From contig JAHBZB010000001.1 of the NCBI GenBank assembly GCA_019635635.1, positions 744,001-808,000 of the forward strand: DNA of 64,000 nt, given 5' to 3'. Position 1 is the first letter of the stretch. Every line of letters begins with the position of its first letter. Made by a program: the position numbers and the translations under genes. The notes under the pieces were generated by a model. It saw only the letters and a list, made by a program, of their open reading frames with translations. It ran no database searches and was not told the DNA's origin. Origin of the DNA: Xanthobacteraceae bacterium. GTDB taxonomy: Bacteria > Pseudomonadota > Alphaproteobacteria > Rhizobiales > Xanthobacteraceae. Positions 45,429 to 54,638 of this stretch are shown here, one piece after another.

Positions 45429-46322
45429 ATGAAACGTACCCTTTCGCCCTTTACGCTGGCACTTGCGCTCTGCCTTAGCGTCGCTTTGACGCTTTCGGTG
45501 CCGCATCTCGCCAGTGCGCAGAAGAAGGACAATCCGGTTGTCGCGCGCGTAAATGGCGTGGAAATCCACCAGAGCGACGTCGATATCGCGGATACCGACA
45601 TCGGCCAGAACCTGCCGCAGCCCCCGGGCGATGCCCGCAAGGAAGCGATCGTCGCCTATCTGATCGATGTCGCGATCCTGGCGCAGGCGGCGTCCGCGAA
45701 GAAGCTCGATGCCTCGCCGGACTTCGCCGCGCGTCTTGCTTACGCGAAGAACAAGGTGCTGATGGAAACGCTGCTCGCGGACGTCACCAAAAGTGCCGCG
45801 ACCGAAGCGGAAATGAAGAAGCTCTATGACGAGTCGGTCGCGAAGGTGCAGCCCGAGGACGAAGTCCGCGCGCGGCATATCCTCGTGAAGACCGAGGACG
45901 AGGCCAAGGACGTCATCAAGAAGCTTAAAGCCGGCGCCGATTTCGAGAAGCTCGCGCGCGAAATCTCGATCGATCCTTCCGCCAAGACCAACGGCGGCGA
46001 TCTCGAATATTTCACCAAGGGCCAGATGGTTGCGGAATTTTCCGACGCCGCATTCAAGCTGAACAAGGGCCAGATCTCCGAGACCCCGGTGAAGTCGCAG
46101 TTCGGCTATCACGTCATCAAGGTCGAGGATAAGCGCAAGAAGCCGGTCCCGAAATACGAAGAGGTGAAGGAGCAGGTGCAGGCTTTCGTCGTGCGCAAGG
46201 CGCAGGCGGAACTCATCATGAAGCTGCGCACTGAGGCGAAGATCGAAAACCTCGTGAAGAAGGAAACGCCGCCTTCGCCGCCGGCCAAGGCCGATCCGAA
46301 GGCCGATCCGAAGAAGAAGTAA
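45429..46322 (+). CDS. Periplasmic peptidyl-prolyl isomerase (PpiC/parvulin type)
   Basis: A 297-residue secreted folding catalyst. The signal peptide is about 1-31 (cleavage after ASA). An N-terminal SurA-like chaperone part (about 35-130) is followed by a parvulin domain beginning EVRARHILVKTEDEA and ending GYHVIKVEDKR. The C-terminal tail is rich in lysine, proline and aspartate (KADPKADPKKK). It likely helps outer-membrane or secreted proteins fold. It lies divergent from secA, which suits its export role, but is not co-transcribed with it. Confidence 0.92.
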   Translation: MKRTLSPFTLALALCLSVALTLSVPHLASAQKKDNPVVARVNGVEIHQSDVDIADTDIGQNLPQPPGDARKEAIVAYLIDVAILAQAASAKKLDASPDFAARLAYAKNKVLMETLLADVTKSAATEAEMKKLYDESVAKVQPEDEVRARHILVKTEDEAKDVIKKLKAGADFEKLAREISIDPSAKTNGGDLEYFTKGQMVAEFSDAAFKLNKGQISETPVKSQFGYHVIKVEDKRKKPVPKYEEVKEQVQAFVVRKAQAELIMKLRTEAKIENLVKKETPPSPPAKADPKADPKKK

Positions 46323-46344
46323 TCATTTCTGCCGCGAAGATTAT

Positions 46345-46373
46345 TTATGGCCGGGGCTTTGCTCCGGCCATAA
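46345..46373. terminator. 10-bp hairpin between the parvulin gene and argJ
   Basis: TTATGGCCGG and CCGGCCATAA form a perfect 10-bp stem with a 9-base loop. No long T-run follows, so termination efficiency is uncertain. A TATAAC close behind it could be the -10 of argJ. Confidence 0.45.
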
Positions 46374-46402
46374 TGCTATAACGACCCCGAAAGAGGACGA
46401 AG

Positions 46403-47644
46403 ATGAGCACGACCGTTTCCCCGCTTGCGCCGAAGGAATTTATCGACCCGCCCGCGATCGAGGGCGTGCGTCTCGCGACCGGCTCGGCCGGTATCAAGTA
46501 TCAGGGCCGAACCGACGTGCTGCTGGCTGCCTTCGACAAAGGCACACAGGTCGCAGGCGTCTTCACGAAGTCGAAGTGCCCGTCGGCGCCGGTCGAGTGG
46601 TGCCGCAAGCAGGTCGAGCGCGGAGCGGCGCTGGGGCTCGTCGTAAACTCCGGCAATGCCAACGCCTTCACCGGCAAGAACGGCAAGGATCAGGTGCGCT
46701 TCACGACCGAACTCGCCGCCAAAGCGATCGGTTGCAAGCCGGGCGAAGTGTTCATCGCCTCGACCGGCGTGATCGGCGAGCCGTTAGATGCGAAGAAATT
46801 CGACGGCGTGCTCGAAGGCATCGTCGGCCGCGCGCAGCCGGGACATTTTCTCGAGGCCGCGCGCGCGATCATGACCACCGACACGTTTCCGAAGACGGCG
46901 ACGGCTTCCGCGAAACTCGGCAAGGCGAAAGTTACGATCTGCGGCATCGCCAAGGGTGCCGGCATGATCGCGCCCGACATGGCGACCATGTTGTCTTTTG
47001 TTTTCACCGATGCGCCGATCGCGGCGAAGGCGTTGCAGAAACTTTTGAGCGATGGCGTGGAGGATACCTTCAACGCCGTCACCATCGACGGCGACACCTC
47101 GACCTCCGATACGCTGCTGTTGTTTGCGACGGGTGCCGCCGCGAAGCGCGGCGCGCCGAAAATCAAGAAAGCGCAGGACCCGAAGCTTAAGGACTTCCGC
47201 AAAGCGCTGATGAAGGTGCTTTCAAACCTGTCCGAGCAGGTTGCGCGCGACGGCGAGGGCGCGCGTAAGCTCGTTGAAATTTCCGTCGAGGGCGCGAAGT
47301 CGAAATCTTCGGCGCGCAAGATTGCAATGTCGATTGCGAACTCGCCGCTCGTGAAAACCGCGATCGCGGGCGAAGACGCGAACTGGGGTCGTGTGGTGAT
47401 GGCGGTCGGCAAAGCCGGCGAGCCTGCGGATCGCGACCGGCTTTCGATCTGGTTCAATGGCATCCGGGTCGCACATAAGGGCGCGCGCGATCCGTCCTAT
47501 GACGAGAAAACCGTATCGGAAGCGATGAAGAAGCCCGAGATTTCGCTCAAAGTCGCGCTTGGCCTCGGCAAGGGCGCGGACCGTGTGCTGACTTGCGACC
47601 TTACCAAGGAATATGTCGCGATCAACGGCGACTATCGCAGCTAG
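46403..47644 (+). CDS. argJ: Bifunctional ornithine acetyltransferase/N-acetylglutamate synthase
   Basis: A 413-residue enzyme of the cyclic arginine pathway. ArgJ moves the acetyl group from N-acetylornithine to glutamate. It is self-cleaved before the nucleophilic threonine, predicted as Thr195 in [13 protein letters not shown]. Other family blocks are [10 protein letters not shown] and the oxyanion motif STGVIGEPL; the substrate block is [11 protein letters not shown]. The length is typical. Start supported by GAAAGAGGA upstream. It is followed by mutT at 74 bp. Confidence 0.96.
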   Translation: MSTTVSPLAPKEFIDPPAIEGVRLATGSAGIKYQGRTDVLLAAFDKGTQVAGVFTKSKCPSAPVEWCRKQVERGAALGLVVNSGNANAFTGKNGKDQVRFTTELAAKAIGCKPGEVFIASTGVIGEPLDAKKFDGVLEGIVGRAQPGHFLEAARAIMTTDTFPKTATASAKLGKAKVTICGIAKGAGMIAPDMATMLSFVFTDAPIAAKALQKLLSDGVEDTFNAVTIDGDTSTSDTLLLFATGAAAKRGAPKIKKAQDPKLKDFRKALMKVLSNLSEQVARDGEGARKLVEISVEGAKSKSSARKIAMSIANSPLVKTAIAGEDANWGRVVMAVGKAGEPADRDRLSIWFNGIRVAHKGARDPSYDEKTVSEAMKKPEISLKVALGLGKGADRVLTCDLTKEYVAINGDYRS

Positions 47645-47718
47645 CTTTAGGCTGAAGCGAACCTTTATTTTAAGCGATCGTTGACCGTGGTTTTTAACGT
47701 CATTTTGCAGGTCTTCCG

Positions 47719-48129
47719 GTGAAACTACTGTTGGTTGCCGCTTGCGCATTGATCGACGCGGACGCCCGGGTGCTGATCGCGAAGCGGCCGGCCGGCAAGG
47801 AGCTGGCGGGGCTTTGGGAATTCCCCGGCGGCAAGGTCGATCCAGGCGAGCGTCCGGAACAGACTCTCATTCGGGAGTTGAAGGAGGAACTGGGTATCGA
47901 TGTGAAGGAGGCGTGTCTCGCCCCGCTGACGTTCGCCAGCCATGCCTATCCGCAATTCCAGTTGCTGATGCCGCTCTGGGTTTGCCGTCGATGGGAAGGG
48001 ACCGCGAGAGCGCTCGAGGGACAGGAACTCGCCTGGGTCAGACCGAACCGGCTTCGCGACTATCCGATGCCGCCCGCGGACGAGCCTTTGATCCCGCATC
48101 TGATCGAATTGATCGCGACGCCCGGTTGA
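47719..48129 (+). CDS. mutT: 8-oxo-dGTP diphosphatase (Nudix, MutT)
   Basis: A 136-residue Nudix hydrolase that removes oxidised guanine nucleotides. The Nudix box runs from about 38 to 60: GGKVDPGERPEQTLIRELKEELGI with its REx2EE core (shown as GGKVDPGE, RELKEEL). The rest of the sequence (LAPLTFASHAYPQFQLLMPLW) matches MutT rather than other Nudix subfamilies. The start is a GTG at 47719. A short distance after argJ suggests the same transcript, as in other alphaproteobacteria. Confidence 0.92.
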   Translation: MKLLLVAACALIDADARVLIAKRPAGKELAGLWEFPGGKVDPGERPEQTLIRELKEELGIDVKEACLAPLTFASHAYPQFQLLMPLWVCRRWEGTARALEGQELAWVRPNRLRDYPMPPADEPLIPHLIELIATPG

Positions 48130-48147
48130 AATGGCAGGAGCTTCTCA

Positions 48148-48330
48148 ATGACCAAAGCATTGCTCGATAAGTTTCGCATATTCGCACGCAACGAGAACGG
48201 TGCCACCGCGGTCGAATACGCGCTGATCGCCGGTTGCGTTTCGATCGCAATCCTGGGTGCAGTGACTGCGCTCGGCGGCACGGTGCGCGACGACCTGTTC
48301 GGCAAGGTCGCTGCCGCGCTCGGTAGCTGA
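48148..48330 (+). CDS. Flp family type IVb pilin
   Basis: A 60-residue prepilin. The Flp processing motif is GATAVEY: cleavage after Gly18 with Glu23 and Tyr24 conserved, followed by the hydrophobic helix ALIAGCVSIAILGAVTALGG. GGAG lies about 9 bases before the ATG. No tad/cpa assembly genes are in the window, so this is a lone pilin gene whose export would rely on machinery elsewhere. It lies 18 bp after mutT and convergent with the methyltransferase gene. Confidence 0.9.
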   Translation: MTKALLDKFRIFARNENGATAVEYALIAGCVSIAILGAVTALGGTVRDDLFGKVAAALGS

Positions 48331-48332
48331 TT

Positions 48333-49238
48333 TCATTCGTTCTTCTTGCGACCGGTCTTGTCCCCGGCCGGTAACTCAACGGCGCGGAGCGCATCGGCGA
48401 GCCGCGTCTTCGCGCTTCCGGGCCGCAAGGGCTGTTGCTGGCTCTCGTGCGGAACCCATCCCGACAACCATAAAATTTCGAAAGTCGCGCGAATGCGGCC
48501 GTCTTCGCTGGCGTAACGCTCGCGATAGATTTCCGCGGCACGCAGAAGTGTCGTTCGCTTCAGCGGCTTGCGGCTGCGCTCAGTGAGTGCATTCGCAGCA
48601 CCCATGCGGCGCAGGTCGCGCATGAGTTCGAAGGCATTCGCATAACGCACGGTGACGCGATCGATGTCGGTGACGGGCAACGCCAGGCCCGCGCGCTGCA
48701 ACAGGCTGCCGAGCGTGCGGACTTCGACGAAAGGCGAGACGCGGGGGCTGATGCCGCCTTCGGTCTCGCTTTCGGCAGAAGCCAGCGCGTCGCGCAATTC
48801 GGTGAGTGCATCGCCGCCGATCATCGCGGCCAGCAGCAGTCCATCCGGCTTCAGGATTCTTCTAATCTGCGCGAGGACACCGGGCAGGTCGTTCAGCCAC
48901 TGCATCGAAAGCAGCGACACCGCGAGATCGTACGCGGCAGGATCGCCGGAGACGACTTCGGTTTCGTCGTCGATCGCAAGGATATCGGCGGTTTCGACCC
49001 GTCCGGAGGCGAGCAGTTTCGTTTTCAGATTTTCCGCTTCCGGCGTGTCGATGACGGCGGCGCGCGAAAATTTGCGTGCGATCGTGCCGAGACGCTCGAA
49101 CAGATCCTCCGCTGCGCGTTCGAGCAGGAAGGCTTCCGCGCCGCTGTGCCGCGCGCGGCGCTGGCGCGCACGAAGCAGCTTCCGGTCAAAAAGAATGTGG
49201 GGCGCGCTCAAGAGCGGATTACCTCGGTTCGGCGGCAA
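48333..49238 (-). CDS. SAM-dependent methyltransferase-like protein (NDUFAF5/BioC-like)
   Basis: A 301-residue class I methyltransferase-fold protein. The conserved parts are ILFDRKLLRARQRRA at the N-terminus, LLSMQWLNDLPGVLAQIRRILKPDGLLLAAMIGGDAL in the core (cited as LSMQWLNDLPG and LKPDGLLLAAM) and FVEVRTLGSLLQRAGL. This set is shared by mitochondrial NDUFAF5 and its alphaproteobacterial relatives, which modify complex I. The first glycine-rich motif is degenerate. The role is inferred by family only. It is divergent from comF. Confidence 0.84.
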   Translation of the reverse strand: MPPNRGNPLLSAPHILFDRKLLRARQRRARHSGAEAFLLERAAEDLFERLGTIARKFSRAAVIDTPEAENLKTKLLASGRVETADILAIDDETEVVSGDPAAYDLAVSLLSMQWLNDLPGVLAQIRRILKPDGLLLAAMIGGDALTELRDALASAESETEGGISPRVSPFVEVRTLGSLLQRAGLALPVTDIDRVTVRYANAFELMRDLRRMGAANALTERSRKPLKRTTLLRAAEIYRERYASEDGRIRATFEILWLSGWVPHESQQQPLRPGSAKTRLADALRAVELPAGDKTGRKKNE

Positions 49239-49275
49239 AGTGGCACCGCAGGAAATTCGGCGCTAGCCTTTCCTT

Positions 49276-50052
49276 ATGCCGTTTGCCGGGAAGGCTTTTC
49301 AGCCGGTTCTTGCCGCCGCGCAGTTCTTCGCGGCCGGCGGCCGCGCGCTCATGCATACGGTGCTGCCACCGACCTGTCTTGCCTGCCGCAAGCCCGCGGG
49401 CGCAAGCGGCGGGCTTTGCGCCACATGCTGGCAATCGGCAGGGTTCATCGAGCGGCCTTACTGTGAGCGGCTCGGAACGCCTTTTTCCTATGACAGCGGC
49501 GGGCCGCTGCTCTCGCCTGCCGCCTTCGCCGATCCGCCGGCCTTCGACCGCGCGCGTTCGGCGATGCGTTTCTCCGATGTCGCGCGCGATCTCGTGCATC
49601 TTCTGAAATACGGCGATCGGGTCGATCTGGTGAAGCCGTTCGCGACCTGGATGGCGCGGGCGGGAGATGAAGTGTTGCGTGAGGCCGATGCGCTGGTCCC
49701 AGTGCCGCTGCACTGGACGCGGCTGTTTCAACGCCGCTTCAACCAATCCGCGGAACTCGCTCGCGGGATTTCAGCGCGGACGAAAGTGCCAGTGATCGAC
49801 GATGCGCTCACGCGCGTGCGCGCGACCCCGCCGCAGGTCGGCCTTGCGCGCGAGGAACGCGCGAAGAACGTGCATGGCGCATTCGCGGTCGAGAAAGCCA
49901 TGCGTGCAAAAGTGAAGGGCAAACGGATCGTTCTTGTTGACGATGTGTTGACCACGGGCGCAACGGCGAACGCCTGCGCGCGCATATTGCGCCGCGCGGG
50001 GGCGTCACGGCTCGATGTGCTGACTTTGGCGCGGGTTGTCGATCCGGTCTGA
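49276..50052 (+). CDS. ComF family phosphoribosyltransferase-like protein
   Basis: A 258-residue protein. An N-terminal zinc finger has CLAC and CATC (Cys34, Cys37, Cys48, Cys51). A phosphoribosyltransferase domain follows, with the PRPP-binding motif IVLVDDVLTTGATANAC (about 218-234) and the family block FNQSAELARG. ComF proteins help DNA uptake in competent bacteria, but are widespread in bacteria without known competence. It is 40 bp before the amidase gene on the same strand; the glutaredoxin grxC that I recall between them in some relatives is not here. Confidence 0.9.
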   Translation: MPFAGKAFQPVLAAAQFFAAGGRALMHTVLPPTCLACRKPAGASGGLCATCWQSAGFIERPYCERLGTPFSYDSGGPLLSPAAFADPPAFDRARSAMRFSDVARDLVHLLKYGDRVDLVKPFATWMARAGDEVLREADALVPVPLHWTRLFQRRFNQSAELARGISARTKVPVIDDALTRVRATPPQVGLAREERAKNVHGAFAVEKAMRAKVKGKRIVLVDDVLTTGATANACARILRRAGASRLDVLTLARVVDPV

Positions 50053-50091
50053 AACCCGATATCATGGGTTCCAACAGCTCAGGAGGTTCCG

Positions 50092-50973
50092 GTGCCCGGA
50101 ACACACACCAAATTCAAGGCAGCGCTGGTGCAGATGCGCACCTCGCTCTCGGTCGAAAAAAATATCGACGACGCGAGCAAGCTGATCCGTGAGGCGAAGG
50201 GTCTCGGCGCGCAATATATCCAGACGCCCGAGATGACGAACATCATGGAGCAGGGCCGCGACGGCCTGTTCGCGCAACTCAAGGAGGAAGAGCGCGACGA
50301 TGCGCTGGCCGCGTTCCGGCAACTTGCGCGTGACCTGAAAGTGCATCTCCATCTCGGCTCGCTCGCGATCAAGGCCTCCGAAGACAAGGCGGTGAACCGC
50401 AGCTTCCTGATCGGGCCGGACGGCGAAGTCGTCGTTCGTTACGACAAGATTCATCTGTTCGACGTGCAGCTTCCGGGCGGCGAAAGCTATCGCGAGTCGA
50501 ACACCTATCGCCCCGGCGAGATCGCGGTGACCGCCGACCTGCCGTGGGGCCGCCTCGGCCTTACGATTTGCTACGACCTTCGCTTTCCGGCGCTTTATCG
50601 CGCGCTCGCAAGCGCGGGCGCGCATTTTCTCGCCGTACCCGCCGCGTTCACCAAGCAGACCGGCGAAGCGCACTGGCATGTGCTTCAGCGCGCGCGCGCG
50701 ATCGAGACCGGCTCCTTCGTGCTTGCCGCAGCCCAAGGCGGGCATCATGAAAACGGTCGCGATACCTTCGGTCATAGTCTCATCATCGATCCGTGGGGCA
50801 AGGTGCTCGCCGAAGGCGGCACCGATCCGCAGGTGGTGATCGCGGAGATCGACGCAGAGGAAGTCGCGAAGGTCCGCGCGCGTATTCCCTCGCTCGAACA
50901 CGGCCGCCGCTTCGAAGTCGCCGGCACCGTGCAGGAACGCGGGCATCTGCATCTGGTCGGTAAAGCATCGTGA
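50092..50973 (+). CDS. Nitrilase-superfamily amidase (Nit1/deaminated glutathione amidase type)
   Basis: A 293-residue carbon-nitrogen hydrolase. The catalytic triad is Glu47 (TPEMTN), Lys119 (RYDKIHLFD) and Cys160 (TICYDLRF). The sequence matches the Nit1 group, which cleaves deaminated glutathione or omega-amides of 2-oxo acids. The start is a GTG at 50092, supported by AGGAGG at 5-10 bases upstream. Its stop overlaps the GTG of the DUF1178 gene (GTGA). The substrate assignment is by family. Confidence 0.9.
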   Translation: MPGTHTKFKAALVQMRTSLSVEKNIDDASKLIREAKGLGAQYIQTPEMTNIMEQGRDGLFAQLKEEERDDALAAFRQLARDLKVHLHLGSLAIKASEDKAVNRSFLIGPDGEVVVRYDKIHLFDVQLPGGESYRESNTYRPGEIAVTADLPWGRLGLTICYDLRFPALYRALASAGAHFLAVPAAFTKQTGEAHWHVLQRARAIETGSFVLAAAQGGHHENGRDTFGHSLIIDPWGKVLAEGGTDPQVVIAEIDAEEVAKVRARIPSLEHGRRFEVAGTVQERGHLHLVGKAS

Positions 50974-51419
50974 TCCGCTACAATCTTACGTGCGAAGCCG
51001 GACACGGCTTCGAAAGCTGGTTCCGCTCGTCCGGCGATTACGACGCGCAGCGGAAGCGCAAGTTCGTCGAGTGCCCGGTTTGCGGCTCGCATAAGGTCGA
51101 GAAGCAGATCATGGCGCCGCGGCTCAAGCGCACCGACAAGGCGCCGCGCGTGAAGTCTGGTGAAGAAAAAGCGCCGGTCGCGATGATGTCGCCGGAAGAA
51201 GCCGAATTCCGCCAGAAGCTGCGTGAGTTGAAAGACCATGTGACCAAGAACGCGGAAAACGTCGGCGAGAAATTTCCCGAGCTTGCCCGCAAGATGCATA
51301 ACGAGGAGATCGAACGCCGCTCGATCTATGGCGAGGCTTCGCCCGACGAAGTGAAATCGCTGCTCGACGACGAGGTGGACATCCACCCGCTGCCGATCCT
51401 GCCGGACGACCGGAATTGA
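50970..51419 (+). CDS. DUF1178 family protein
   Basis: A 149-residue protein with a zinc-ribbon-like N-terminus (NLTCEAGHGFESWFRSSGDY, then CPVCGSHKVEKQIMAPRL), followed by a charged helical region. It matches DUF1178, a small family of unknown function. Its GTG start overlaps the stop of the amidase gene, so the two are translated together, which is a conserved pairing from memory. No catalytic residues can be assigned. Confidence 0.88.
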   Translation: MIRYNLTCEAGHGFESWFRSSGDYDAQRKRKFVECPVCGSHKVEKQIMAPRLKRTDKAPRVKSGEEKAPVAMMSPEEAEFRQKLRELKDHVTKNAENVGEKFPELARKMHNEEIERRSIYGEASPDEVKSLLDDEVDIHPLPILPDDRN

Positions 51420-51478
51420 TTTTTATTCTTTGCGCGTAGTCTTACCCAAAACCGGTTCGCTCGTTTCGGTATTGCGCG

Positions 51479-52387
51479 CTAATTCGGGTGCGTCCAAAGC
51501 AGGAGCGCGATTCCGGCAAGCAAGAGAAGGATCCCCGCTGCCTCGCGGCGCGTGGTCTTCTGCGAAAACAATCCCTGCGACACGAATTGCGCGAACAAGA
51601 CTTCGATCAGCGCGAGCGTGCGCACGCTTGCAGCGGTCGCGACCGCAAAGGCCATGAACCAGAACTGCGAGGCGAGCGCGCCGACGAATCCCGCGGAAAT
51701 CGAGGGTTTCCAGGCGCGCAGGATTGCCTTGAAACTTTTCCGGTCGAAGAAAATCAGCCACAGCGACAACAGCGCGGTCTGGATCGCAAGGCTCCATACC
51801 AGCGTATAGGCGGCGGGCATCAGCACGGCCGATGCATCGGGGAGCGAAAGTACCGCGCCACGAAAGCCGACCGCGGCAAGCGCGAAGAAGGCGCCTGCGA
51901 CGATGCCGAGAAGCGCGGGCTTTGCGGAATTCGCGGCGGCGACACCCGGCGTCCATGACATAGCGATCACGCCGGCGGTCGCGATCACGATGGCGGCGGC
52001 GACCGGAAGCGTCAGTGCGTCGCCGAGAAACGCGAGGCCGAAAATCGCGACCAGCACAGGTTCGGTCTTGATGTAGGCGATTGCGACTACGAAGGAGCGG
52101 TTCTGCATCGCCATCAGCATCAACGCAGTCGCAAAAATCTGCGAGACCGCGCCGAGCGTGCACCAGTAGAAGAATTTTGCGTCCGGCGAGGGCAGTGCGG
52201 ATTTGGTCGCAATCGCGATACCCGCAAGAAACAGAACCGAAAATGGCAGGCCGAACAGGAAGCGCACATGAGTCGCGCCGGCGGTGCCGGCGGTCGCGGT
52301 CAATCCGCGCTGGAGCGCGTTGCGGACGGTTTGCGCCAAGGCAGCGGCGATCGTGAAGACGATCCAGAGCCAGCTATAGTCTGCCAT
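51479..52387 (-). CDS. EamA/DMT family transporter
   Basis: A 302-residue membrane protein with ten predicted helices in two related halves of five (EamA repeats). It resembles exporters of amino acids, nucleotide-like compounds or other metabolites (RhaT/YdcZ-type DMT). The motif AYIKTEPVLVAIFGLAFLGDALTLP is the typical end of the first repeat (cited as AYIKTEPVLVAIFG). The substrate is unknown. It lies 6 bp after ubiG on the same strand but no functional tie is known. Confidence 0.87.
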   Translation of the reverse strand: MADYSWLWIVFTIAAALAQTVRNALQRGLTATAGTAGATHVRFLFGLPFSVLFLAGIAIATKSALPSPDAKFFYWCTLGAVSQIFATALMLMAMQNRSFVVAIAYIKTEPVLVAIFGLAFLGDALTLPVAAAIVIATAGVIAMSWTPGVAAANSAKPALLGIVAGAFFALAAVGFRGAVLSLPDASAVLMPAAYTLVWSLAIQTALLSLWLIFFDRKSFKAILRAWKPSISAGFVGALASQFWFMAFAVATAASVRTLALIEVLFAQFVSQGLFSQKTTRREAAGILLLLAGIALLLWTHPN

Positions 52388-52393
52388 TGAAAT

Positions 52394-53152
52394 TTAGCCG
52401 GGTTTCTTCGCCGCGATCATGTAGTTGACGTCGGTGTCTATACCGCGCCTCCATTCGCCGGAGAGCGGATTGAAGATGATGCCGCCGCGGTCGATCTCGT
52501 TCATGCCGTTCGCGGCGAAACGATCGCGCATTTCCTCGGGCCGCACGAACTTGTCCCAGGTATGCGTGCCGACGGGTAGCCAGCGCAGCACATATTCCGC
52601 GCCGACGATGGCAAGTGCGAAACTTTTCATGGTGCGATTGATGGTGGTGACGGCCATGAAGCCGCCGGGCTTCACCATTTCGGCTGCACGCTTCACGAAC
52701 AACGAAAGATCGGCGACGTGCTCGACGACTTCGGAGGCGATCACGATGTCGAAGCGTTCGCCTGCGTCGGCGAGCTCCTCGGCGGTCGTGGCGCGATAGT
52801 CGATCGCGAGGCCGGATTGCTCGGCGTGCAGCTTCGCGATTTCGACGTTCTCTTCCGCCGGGTCGATGCCGACGACGTCGGCGCCGAGGCGCGCGAGCGG
52901 TTCCGCGAGAATGCCGCCGCCGCAGCCGATGTCGAGAATGCGAAGGCCGGAAAGGCAGTCGAGTTTGCGCGGGCTACGGTCGAACAGATCGCAGGCAATT
53001 TCCTTGATGAAGGCGATCCGCACCGGGTTCAGCGCGTGCAGCGGGCGCATCTTTCCCTTGGGTGCCCACCACTCGCGGCTCATCGCCGCGAAGCGCGAGA
53101 CTTCGGCTGCGTCGATCGTCGTTTCCCGCGGCTTTCGCCGTGCCTCAACCAT
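52394..53152 (-). CDS. ubiG: Ubiquinone biosynthesis O-methyltransferase
   Basis: A 252-residue SAM methyltransferase that carries out both O-methylation steps of ubiquinone synthesis. Motif I is ILDIGCGGGILAEPLARLGA, the post-I block VVGIDPAEENVEIAK, then EVVEHVADLSLFV and LVKPGGFMAVTTINRT. The N-terminal WWAPKGKMRPLHALNPVRI is the UbiG signature. It is upstream of the EamA gene on the same strand and divergent from lysC. Confidence 0.95.
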   Translation of the reverse strand: MVEARRKPRETTIDAAEVSRFAAMSREWWAPKGKMRPLHALNPVRIAFIKEIACDLFDRSPRKLDCLSGLRILDIGCGGGILAEPLARLGADVVGIDPAEENVEIAKLHAEQSGLAIDYRATTAEELADAGERFDIVIASEVVEHVADLSLFVKRAAEMVKPGGFMAVTTINRTMKSFALAIVGAEYVLRWLPVGTHTWDKFVRPEEMRDRFAANGMNEIDRGGIIFNPLSGEWRRGIDTDVNYMIAAKKPG

Positions 53153-53291
53153 ATAAAAATTCCAATAAACGCGGCGATTTCCGCCGTTGCGGGGTGTCGC
53201 CCCGGACTGTATCTATACGCGCCTTTTTCCGCCGGGGCGAAGGTTTCGTCCCGGCGCTTTCGTGAAGCAAGAGTGAGCCCAAGAGTCAGCG

Positions 53292-54548
53292 ATGGCCCGT
53301 CTGGTCATGAAATTCGGCGGCACGTCCGTCGCCGACATCGAGCGCATCAGGAACGTCGCGCGTCATGTGAAGCGCGAGGTCGATGCCGGCCATGAGGTCG
53401 CGGTCGTCGTGTCTGCGATGTCGGGCAAAACCAACGAACTGGTGGCGTGGTGCCGCGAGGCCTCGCCGATGCACGATGCGCGCGAATACGACGCGGTGGT
53501 GGCAAGCGGCGAACAGGTTACTTCGGGCTTGCTCGCGATCGTCCTGCAAAGCATGGGCATCACCGCGCGCTCGTGGCAGGGCTGGCAGCTGCCGCTTTAT
53601 ACCGACGGCACGCATGGCGCCGCGCGCATCACCGGCATGAACGGCGAGGAGCTGATCAAGCGCTTCAAGGAGCGCAATGAAGTTGCGGTGATTGCGGGTT
53701 TCCAGGGCATCAATAAGGAAACCGGCCGCATCTCGACGCTCGGCCGCGGCGGCTCCGACACGAGCGCGGTCGCGATTGCAGCCGCGATCCATGCCGACCG
53801 CTGCGACATCTATACCGATGTCGATGGCGTCTACACGACCGATCCGCGCATCGTGCCGAAGGCACGGCGGCTGGAAGCGGTCGCATTCGAAGAAATGCTC
53901 GAGATGGCGTCGCTCGGCGCCAAGGTTCTGCAGGTTCGTTCGGTCGAGCTTGCGATGACACAGAAAGTCCGTTTGTTCGTGCGCTCGAGTTTCGATGCGC
54001 CCGACGCGCCTCAGGTCGACAGCAAAGGTCGTCCGCCCGGCACGTTGATCTGCGACGAGGAGGAGATCGTGGAAAATCAGGTCGTCACCGGCATCGCCTT
54101 CTCGAAGGACGAGGCGCAGATCGCGTTGCGCGAAGTCGCGGACAAGCCCGGCGTCGCCGCCGCGATCTTCGGTCCGCTCGCGAGCGCGCACATCAATGTC
54201 GACATGATTGTGCAGAACGTCTCGGCAGACGGGAAGAAAACCGACATCACCTTCACCGTTCCGGTCGCGGAGTTCGACAAGGCCAAGGCGACGATCGAGA
54301 AGGCGAAAAGCGAAATCGGCTTTGCCTCGATGGAGGGTTACGCCGATGTCGTGAAGGTATCGGTGATCGGGGTCGGCATGCGCTCGCACGCCGGGGTCGC
54401 GGCCACCGCCTTCCGCGCGCTTGCCGAAAAGGGCATCAATATCCGCGTGATTTCGACGTCCGAGATCAAGATTTCGATCCTGATCGACGCCGCCTATACC
54501 GAACTTGCGGTCCGGACTTTGCATTCGGTATACGGACTCGACGGCTAG
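53292..54548 (+). CDS. lysC: Aspartate kinase
   Basis: A 418-residue enzyme that phosphorylates aspartate, the first step to lysine, methionine, threonine and diaminopimelate. The N-terminal MKFGGTSVAD is the kinase signature; TLGRGGSDTSAVA follows in the core. Two ACT domains at the C-terminus (about 270-415) give feedback control by lysine and/or threonine. It is the monofunctional type. No leader peptide or lysine riboswitch is visible in the 139 bp upstream of the ATG. Confidence 0.96.
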   Translation: MARLVMKFGGTSVADIERIRNVARHVKREVDAGHEVAVVVSAMSGKTNELVAWCREASPMHDAREYDAVVASGEQVTSGLLAIVLQSMGITARSWQGWQLPLYTDGTHGAARITGMNGEELIKRFKERNEVAVIAGFQGINKETGRISTLGRGGSDTSAVAIAAAIHADRCDIYTDVDGVYTTDPRIVPKARRLEAVAFEEMLEMASLGAKVLQVRSVELAMTQKVRLFVRSSFDAPDAPQVDSKGRPPGTLICDEEEIVENQVVTGIAFSKDEAQIALREVADKPGVAAAIFGPLASAHINVDMIVQNVSADGKKTDITFTVPVAEFDKAKATIEKAKSEIGFASMEGYADVVKVSVIGVGMRSHAGVAATAFRALAEKGINIRVISTSEIKISILIDAAYTELAVRTLHSVYGLDG

Positions 54549-54638
54549 CTTCGCCGTCGCAGGCAGCCTTCGCGTATCTTTTCGCGTTTCTCCAGGCCCA
54601 TCGCGCGCGCGGCGCGTGGGAATCAAAGGGCAGGGCCT

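Noticed and set aside
47670-47684. CtrA-like site TTAA-N7-TTGA before mutT
   Set aside because: One half-site deviates from TTAA, and a site of this quality can arise by chance.
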